From assembly GCF_027497195.1 (NCBI RefSeq), contig NZ_CP114905.1:1860001-1924000 (forward strand): a stretch of DNA of 64,000 nucleotides, given 5' to 3'. The stretch comes from Streptomyces sp. WMMC500. Lineage in GTDB: Bacteria; Actinomycetota; Actinomycetes; Streptomycetales; Streptomycetaceae. The notes under the pieces were generated by a model that was not told the DNA's origin, ran no database searches, and saw only the letters and a program-made list of their open reading frames with translations. This document shows positions 59,040 through 64,000 of the stretch, one piece after another. Every line of letters begins with the position of its first letter. The stretch's first letter is position 1. Both the position numbers and the translations under genes were made by a program.

Positions 59040-59585
59040 TCAGGAACCGCCCGGCACCCGGCCCGCGGCCGGGGTGTCCGGACGCTCGCCCCCGGCGGTC
59101 AGGTCGCGCCGGAACCACGTGCCCGGCTTGCCGCCGAGGTGCTCGGGGGCGGCCGGGCCGACGGCGACGAACCCGGCTTTGACCAGCACCCTCCGGGACG
59201 CGACGTTCCCGTGGGTCGTGGCCGCCCGCAGCGTGCGCAGCCCGTACGTGCCCGCCGCCAGCCGGCACAGGTCCCCGACGGTGGCGGTCGCCAGGCCGCG
59301 CCCCGCGGCATGCTCCGCGACCCGGTAGCCGAGTTCGGCCGCACGGTCCTCGATGTCCACCAGGTTGAACCTGCCGAGCACCGAGCCGTCCTCGTCGACA
59401 AGGACGTGGAAGGCGCAGACACCGGCCTCCTGCTCCGCCAGCAGGGCGTCGAACCGGTCGGGGAACCGGTCGAAGAAGGCGTCGCCGCGGTCGGGGACCG
59501 AGGCCGCGAACCAGGCCCGGTTCGCCAGCTCGAAGGCCAGGACCGCGGGGGCGTGACCGGCACGCAGCCGCTCCAGCTCGGGCAT
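59040..59585 (-). CDS. GNAT-family N-acetyltransferase (RimJ/RimL-like)
   Basis: 181 aa. GNAT core: VLGRFNLVDIEDRAAELGYR, then the acetyl-CoA loop AEHAAGRGLATATVGDL and ATTHGNVASRRVLVKAGF, typical of ribosomal-protein-alanine acetyltransferase relatives. Substrate unknown. ATG 59585. The C-terminal ~20 residues are Gly/Pro-rich and probably disordered. Confidence 0.9.
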   Translation of the reverse strand: MPELERLRAGHAPAVLAFELANRAWFAASVPDRGDAFFDRFPDRFDALLAEQEAGVCAFHVLVDEDGSVLGRFNLVDIEDRAAELGYRVAEHAAGRGLATATVGDLCRLAAGTYGLRTLRAATTHGNVASRRVLVKAGFVAVGPAAPEHLGGKPGTWFRRDLTAGGERPDTPAAGRVPGGS

Positions 59586-59676
59586 GGCCCGACCCTAACC
59601 CGGGCGCCCGCACGCGGTCCCCTGGTTTTCCGCCGCCCGGACCGGCCCTGCCTGCGCACGGACCCCGCACCGCCCG

Positions 59677-60339
59677 TCAGCCGGCCGGCTGTACGAGGCG
59701 GCTCTCGTAGGCGAAGATCGCGGCCTGGGTGCGGTCGCGCAGCCCCAGCTTCTCCAGTATGCGGCCCACATGGGTCTTCACGGTGGACTCGGCCACGACG
59801 AGGTGCGCCGCGATCTCGGCGTTGGACAGGCCCTGGGCGATGAGGGCGAGGACCTCGGTCTCGCGGCCGGTGAGACCGGCGATCCGGGCTTCCGCCGGGA
59901 GGTTCAGCACCGGCTTGCGCTGCGCGAAGGCGGTGATCAGGCGCTTGGTGACGGTGGGCGCGAGCAGGGCGTCGCCGGCGGCGACGACGCGGACGCCCTC
60001 GGCGAGCTGGCGGGCGGAGGCGTCCTTGAGGAGGAAGCCGCTGGCACCGGCGCGCAGAGCGTCGTAGACGTACTCGTCGAGGTTGTACGTGGTGAGGATC
60101 AGGACCTTGGTGCCGAGGCCGGATCCGGCGATCTCGCGGGTCGCCTCCAGCCCGTTGACCTCCGGCATCCGGATGTCCATGAGCACGACGTCGGGGGCGA
60201 GCAGGCGTACCCGGTCCACGGCCTCGCGGCCGTCGGCGGCCTCGCCGACGACCTCGATGCCGGGCTGGGCGTTGAGCAGCACGGTGAACCCCTCGCGCAC
60301 CATGGACTGATCGTCGGTGATGAGCACCCGGATGGTCAT
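59677..60339 (-). CDS. NarL/FixJ-family response regulator
   Basis: 220 aa. Receiver: VLITDDQSMVREGF, phospho-acceptor Asp in VVLMDIRMPEVNG, FLLKDASARQLAEG. LuxR HTH: LTGRETEVLALIAQGLSNAE, ESTVKTHVGRILEKLGL. Coupled by ATGA overlap to the kinase upstream. Second two-component pair of the window, unrelated in position to the cluster pair at 39296. Confidence 0.94.
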   Translation of the reverse strand: MTIRVLITDDQSMVREGFTVLLNAQPGIEVVGEAADGREAVDRVRLLAPDVVLMDIRMPEVNGLEATREIAGSGLGTKVLILTTYNLDEYVYDALRAGASGFLLKDASARQLAEGVRVVAAGDALLAPTVTKRLITAFAQRKPVLNLPAEARIAGLTGRETEVLALIAQGLSNAEIAAHLVVAESTVKTHVGRILEKLGLRDRTQAAIFAYESRLVQPAG

Positions 60340-61778
60340 GTGCCGACGGCCTTCTCCCGGACGCCGGCGGCGGGTTCTGCCGCGGTGTCGGCCGCGGGGT
60401 CGGCGGCCGTGTCGGTCACGGGATCGGTCACGGGGTCGTCGGTGAGGAGCAGCACCGCCACCTCGTAGCCGCCGTCCGGGGTTTCGCCCGCGGTCATCCG
60501 GCCGCCCAGCATCGCGACCCGCTCGCGCATCCCGGCGACGCCCTGTCCGGCGCCGGGCGACGGCGTCCGCTCCCCGGTCGGCGGGCCGTTGACGATCCGC
60601 AGGGCCAGGCCGCCCAGGACGTAGGACAGCTCGACCTCGGCGGGGGCGCCGGGGGCGTGGCGCAGGGCGTTGCTCAGGGCCTCCTGGACGATGCGGTACG
60701 CCGACAGCTCGACGCCCTGCGGGAGTTCACGCCGGGCGCCGGTGACGGTCATGCCGACGGCCAGGCCCGCGTCCCGGACGTTGCCGAGCAGCCGGTCCAG
60801 GTCGGCGAGGGTGGGCTGGGGCGCGGACGGGGCCTCGTAGTCCTCGGTGCGTACGACGCCGAGGACGCGCCGGAGTTCGGCGAGCGCGGCGATGGCGTTC
60901 TCGCGGATGGTCGCGAAGGACGCGGTCAGTTCGGGGGGCGGGTTCTCCACCCGGTACGGGGCGGCCTCCGCCTGGATCGCGATGACGGACATGTGGTGTG
61001 CCACGACGTCGTGCAGTTCGTGGGCGATGGAGGTGCGCTTCTCCAGCCGGGTGCGCCGGGAGCGCTCCTCGGCGGTGAGCGCGCCGCTGGCCTCGGCGCG
61101 CCGGCTGGCCGCCGTCCAGCCGCGCAGCGAGACGGCGACGGCGACGACGACGGCCGAGGCGGCGGCCATCTCCGTGACGTTCGCGGCCCCGCTGTGGTGC
61201 GCACTCGTCCAGAGGGCGACCACACCGGTCAGGTACGTGAGGAGCCACATCGCGACGGCGGTGCCGATGCTGTTGCGCAGCACGGCCATCGTCAGTACGG
61301 CCAGGTGCGAGAAGAACGTCGCCTCGGCCCAGGGCCAGTCGTACATCGCGCCGGAGAAGGCCGCGGTGGCGAAGCACATCAGCATGGACAGCCACCAGGC
61401 GCCGACGGGCCTGAAGAGGGCCAGCAGCAGCGGGATCGCGGCGGCGCATCCGACGGGCACGCCCACATGACCGCCGTCGTACGCGTACTCGTCGTTCCCG
61501 TACCATCCGCTGCCCAGGCCGAAGAGATAGCCGGCGAGGACGGTGACCGCCAGGTGCGGCAGCCAGACGACCACGCGCCTGACGGCGGGGTGGATGCGCC
61601 TCACCACCGGTGGGTGCGACGGCAGCGCGGGGAGCGGCGTCAGGGCGAACGCGTCCCGGAAGAGTTCGCGGCGCGTCGCACGCGTCCGGTGTGCGGCCCG
61701 GCCCAGCAGCCGCAGGCCCTCCCGGATGACGTCGAACTCGCCGCGGACGCGGGGGGCTTTCCCAGTGGACTCGGTCAC
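60336..61778 (-). CDS. Membrane histidine kinase (HisKA_3)
   Basis: About 480 aa. About five membrane helices from residue 70 to 215, then EERSRRTRLEKRTSIAHELHDVVAHHMSVI with the phospho-acceptor His, RIVQEALSNALRHA and GQGVAGMRERVAMLGG of the ATPase domain. The C-terminus has a repeat-like Asp/Pro/Ala tail (DPVTDPVTDTAADPAADTAAEPAAG). Partner of the regulator at 59677. Start uncertain: GTG 61778 is used, GTG 61784 also possible; no ribosome site is clear. Confidence 0.9.
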   Translation of the reverse strand: MTESTGKAPRVRGEFDVIREGLRLLGRAAHRTRATRRELFRDAFALTPLPALPSHPPVVRRIHPAVRRVVVWLPHLAVTVLAGYLFGLGSGWYGNDEYAYDGGHVGVPVGCAAAIPLLLALFRPVGAWWLSMLMCFATAAFSGAMYDWPWAEATFFSHLAVLTMAVLRNSIGTAVAMWLLTYLTGVVALWTSAHHSGAANVTEMAAASAVVVAVAVSLRGWTAASRRAEASGALTAEERSRRTRLEKRTSIAHELHDVVAHHMSVIAIQAEAAPYRVENPPPELTASFATIRENAIAALAELRRVLGVVRTEDYEAPSAPQPTLADLDRLLGNVRDAGLAVGMTVTGARRELPQGVELSAYRIVQEALSNALRHAPGAPAEVELSYVLGGLALRIVNGPPTGERTPSPGAGQGVAGMRERVAMLGGRMTAGETPDGGYEVAVLLLTDDPVTDPVTDTAADPAADTAAEPAAGVREKAVGT

Positions 61779-61852
61779 CCGCACACCGTACGGGCGCGCG
61801 GACCTCGGCGGCGTCCTTCCCGGTGCGGATCCGGGTGCGTCCTCCTCAGGTA

Positions 61853-63352
61853 CTACGCCGGGTCGCAGCGGCCGGGCCGGGCGAAGACGGACACGCGGGC
61901 CCCGTGGACCTCCGTGGTGCCGCAGAGGCGGAAGTGCGCCCGCAGGACGTCCCGTTTCACCTCTTCCCGGGCGGCCTGGTCGACCGGCTCGCCGGCCGGG
62001 TCGCGCAGCGCGACGATCCGGTCGGCCGCGAGCATCCGGGCGCGGATGTCCGCGGCGGGGAGTTCGACCCCGTAGAGGGTGTCGGACCCGCGCGGATCCG
62101 TCCGTACCGCGAGGTCGACCAGGCCCGTGTACGCCGCGGGGTCGGCCACCTGCCAGATGCGGCGCCTGCCGGGCATGTAGAGCAGTCCGTCGCCGGGCCG
62201 TCCGTGGGCGTCGACGGCGCGGGCGACGGCACCCAGGTCGTCTCGGCGGCTCTCCGGGCCGCGCAGGTGCTGCCCGACCGGAACCAGCGCCACCGCCACG
62301 GCCGCGGCGGCGACGACGGCGAGCGGCAGCCGGTGGCGCCGGCCGTGCCAGAGGTGGTCCAGCGCCGCGCCGAGGAGCAGCGCGAGGCCGGCCTGCGCGT
62401 ACACGACGTAGCGGTCGACGTAGAGCGGGAGGATCGCGGAGAACAGCAGCAGGACCCCGCCGGGCAGGACCAGCAGCGGCAGCGCGAGGGCCCGCAGCCG
62501 CCGCGCACCCGCCGGGAGGAGGGCGGCGCTGAGGAGGCCGACGAGGACGGGGACGACGTAGCCGAGGAGCGCGGCGGCGCCGGGCGGGCCGATCCAGGCG
62601 ACCTGCTCCGACTGCCGCGAGCTGACCACGACGAGCGGGGCCAGCGCCGCCGCCACCCCGACCGCCGCCCCCGTCCAGGCCCGCCCGTCCCCGCGGGAGT
62701 ACGGCGGGACGAGGAGGGTGACCCCGTGGGCGGCGACGGCGAGCACCGCGAACTCGTGCAGCAGGCAACCGGACAGCGCCACCGCCCCGTAGCCGAGCCA
62801 GAGCCGGGGCGCACGCTCGTCGCGGGCGCGTACGAAGAGCCAGGTCGCCCAGGTGACGGCCGCGCAGACCAGCGCGTACGAGCGGCCTTCCTGCCCGTAG
62901 CGCTGCACCGCGGGCAGCAGCGCGAAGACCAGGCCCGCGAGCAGCCCGGCCCGGGGCCCGGCCAGCCTGCCGCCGAGCAGCGCGACGCCGGCCGCCGCGG
63001 CGGACATGGCGAGCAGCGAGGGCAGCCGCAGGACGGCCAGGCTGTCGCCGAACACGCCGAACACCGCGTGCATCAGCAGGTAGTACGCGCCGTGCACCGC
63101 GTCCGCGCTGCCGAGCGTGCGGAGGAGTTCGGGGAGGGTGCGCCGCGCCACGTCGTATGTGGCGGCCTCGTCGCGCCACATCGACCCCTGCCGGGTGAGC
63201 CCCCACAGCCCCACGACGAGGGTGACCACCGCGGGGATCAGGGCGAACCGCCGCGACGGACGGGCGGACGGGGCAGGCCCGGAGCCGTGTGGCCGGCGGG
63301 GGGCGGTGAGGGCGGGCCGGCGGGCGGGGGCGTCGGGCTCGGTGAGCGCCAT
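61853..63352 (-). CDS. GT39-like membrane glycosyltransferase
   Basis: About 499 aa. 10-12 helices with the GT-C acidic motif in the first loop (TRQGSMWRDEAATYDVARRT), YYLLMHAVFGVFGDSLAVLR and QRYGQEGRSYAL, all typical of dolichyl/polyprenyl-phosphate-sugar mannosyltransferase-like proteins. It would move a sugar from a lipid-phosphate donor to an extracytoplasmic acceptor. CAGGAGA precedes the ATG at 63352. Confidence 0.88.
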   Translation of the reverse strand: MALTEPDAPARRPALTAPRRPHGSGPAPSARPSRRFALIPAVVTLVVGLWGLTRQGSMWRDEAATYDVARRTLPELLRTLGSADAVHGAYYLLMHAVFGVFGDSLAVLRLPSLLAMSAAAAGVALLGGRLAGPRAGLLAGLVFALLPAVQRYGQEGRSYALVCAAVTWATWLFVRARDERAPRLWLGYGAVALSGCLLHEFAVLAVAAHGVTLLVPPYSRGDGRAWTGAAVGVAAALAPLVVVSSRQSEQVAWIGPPGAAALLGYVVPVLVGLLSAALLPAGARRLRALALPLLVLPGGVLLLFSAILPLYVDRYVVYAQAGLALLLGAALDHLWHGRRHRLPLAVVAAAAVAVALVPVGQHLRGPESRRDDLGAVARAVDAHGRPGDGLLYMPGRRRIWQVADPAAYTGLVDLAVRTDPRGSDTLYGVELPAADIRARMLAADRIVALRDPAGEPVDQAAREEVKRDVLRAHFRLCGTTEVHGARVSVFARPGRCDPA

Positions 63353-63700
63353 GGGCGGTCTCCTGTAGGCGGGGCGGCACCCGCGCCGCCGGGCCCCGCG
63401 GCCCTCGGCGGATCCCCACCCCGGCGGTTCAGGGCAGGGGGCGGTAGGGCTGCGGCGGCACAGGGGATGCGGGCCGGGCGTCGTGGAGGGGGACGGCGGC
63501 CGGCGAGCGGCCCCTCAGGCAACGGGGGCAGCCGGCTCCGCGCGTCTTTCGGCACTGACTGTCGGGTTTCGCTCGCCACAACCTAGGACGGCCGGCACCC
63601 CGGGCACGTCCCCCTCGGTGCGGAACCCCGCGGGTCCGCCTCAGGTGCCATTCCCCCACGAAAGCACGGGTGCTTCCGCTTCCCGGTCCGGTGTGGCATC
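63353..63700. other. Intergenic region without recognised gene
   Basis: About 350 bases between the divergent glycosyltransferase and KDG permease genes. GC-rich, no convincing reading frame, RNA gene or long hairpin seen; the right part leads into the permease operator. Confidence 0.4.
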
Positions 63701-63725
63701 TTGTACGTACAACAGATACGTACAA
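63701..63725. promoter_or_regulatory. Operator palindrome TTGTACGTA-N7-TACGTACAA
   Basis: Perfect 9-bp arms; the left half is itself the 12-base palindrome TTGTACGTACAA. It lies 44 bases upstream of the KDG-permease start. The form fits FadR-type GntR regulators of sugar-acid catabolism. The regulator is not in the window. Confidence 0.65.
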
Positions 63726-63768
63726 GTGCGGCGCTCGCGCCGTGACTGATGCCGACGAGGAGGTTGGC

Positions 63769-64000
63769 GTGAGCGGTCCGGACAAGTCCAGGATCCCCCT
63801 GTTCGCCACGATGCAGCGCATACCTGGTGGACTGATGCTGATCCCGCTGATCCTCGGCGCGGTCTTCGGCACCTTCGCCCCGGGGGCCCTCGGGATCGGC
63901 AGCTTCACCACCGCGCTCTTCGAGGACAGCGCCCTTCCGCTCATCGCCCTGCTGATCTTCGCGACCGGCACCCAGGTCTCCACCCGCACCGGCGGCCCGA
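63769..64000 (+). CDS. kdgT: 2-keto-3-deoxygluconate permease (KdgT family), 5' part
   Basis: First 77 codons; the rest lies beyond the window. The product begins with a short hydrophilic leader, then FATMQRIPGGLMLIPLILGA (the KdgT-type MQRxPGG motif), FGSF-like GIGSFTTALFEDS and LPLIALLIFATGTQ, with at least two membrane helices. KdgT imports 2-keto-3-deoxygluconate in pectin and uronate degradation. GTG 63769 has GAGGAGG five bases upstream. Confidence 0.85.
   Translation, partial: MSGPDKSRIPLFATMQRIPGGLMLIPLILGAVFGTFAPGALGIGSFTTALFEDSALPLIALLIFATGTQVSTRTGGP

Noticed and set aside
61779..63419. Very long version of the histidine kinase running back over the glycosyltransferase gene
   Set aside because: The extra sequence is Arg/Pro-rich out-of-frame reading of the glycosyltransferase gene; the kinase motifs begin only after 61778.
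1..64000. CRISPR arrays, insertion sequences, integrases, phage genes
   Set aside because: No regular spacer arrays, transposase or integrase motifs or tRNA-associated att duplications were found by reading the translated frames and the DNA.

Overview
The window is high-GC actinomycete DNA, most likely Streptomyces or a close relative. The evidence is extreme third-position GC, many GTG starts, translationally coupled genes with 4-base ATGA/GTGA overlaps, GC-rich hairpin terminators without U-tracts, and Streptomyces-type families (LAL/LuxR and StrR-like regulators, an NphB-type prenyltransferase, DUF6069, DUF6223 and PGPGW-motif membrane proteins). No rRNA, tRNA, CRISPR array, insertion sequence or integrase was seen.

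Region 1 (1-18.9 kb, minus strand) is a carbohydrate-uptake and catabolism locus. After a truncated OmpR-type response regulator come two sugar ABC-transporter operons. The first (10313 to 738) encodes a cupin phosphoglucose-isomerase-like protein, a binding protein, ATPase, permease, FGGY kinase, 2-hydroxyacid dehydrogenase, KDPG-type aldolase, AroE-like dehydrogenase and phosphotriesterase-family hydrolase. A HutC/GntR repressor gene lies just upstream and two palindromes sit in the intervening promoter. The second operon (17828 to 11371) encodes an aldehyde dehydrogenase, ATPase, permease, lipoprotein binding protein and a secreted glucanase/lectin-like protein. Upstream of it lie three tandem ~140-base repeats, each with a hairpin whose stem sequence changes while pairing is kept.

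Region 2 (18.9-23.9 kb) holds a PucR-type regulator with two HTH segments and a secreted LamG-like/sugar-dehydrogenase-like gene pair.

Region 3 (23.9 to about 47 kb, possibly to 52 kb) looks like a compact biosynthetic gene cluster for a prenylated aminohydroxybenzoate. It has a dedicated aspartokinase, a GriI-like aldolase and a GriH-like cyclase (together giving 3-amino-4-hydroxybenzoate), a PaaK-like ligase, two FAD monooxygenases, two short-chain dehydrogenases, an amidohydrolase, an NphB-like aromatic prenyltransferase, a vanadium-haloperoxidase-like protein with altered catalytic residues, a solute symporter with its DUF485 partner, a two-component system, a StrR-like regulator, two LuxR regulators and MMPL/MFS exporters. 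Three divergent promoters inside it share the inverted half-site GCCCACTACCCG, suggesting one regulon. Three of its genes carry the same ~49-base palindromic sequence in frame.

Region 4 (52-64 kb) is mixed: a DUF6081 protein, an Xaa-Pro aminopeptidase, MerR with an SMR efflux pair, a FadR/GntR regulator with a DapA-like aldolase and shared operators, a secreted HNH nuclease, a small zinc-ribbon protein, GNAT, a two-component system, a GT39-like glycosyltransferase, and the start of a 2-keto-3-deoxygluconate permease gene behind a strong palindrome.
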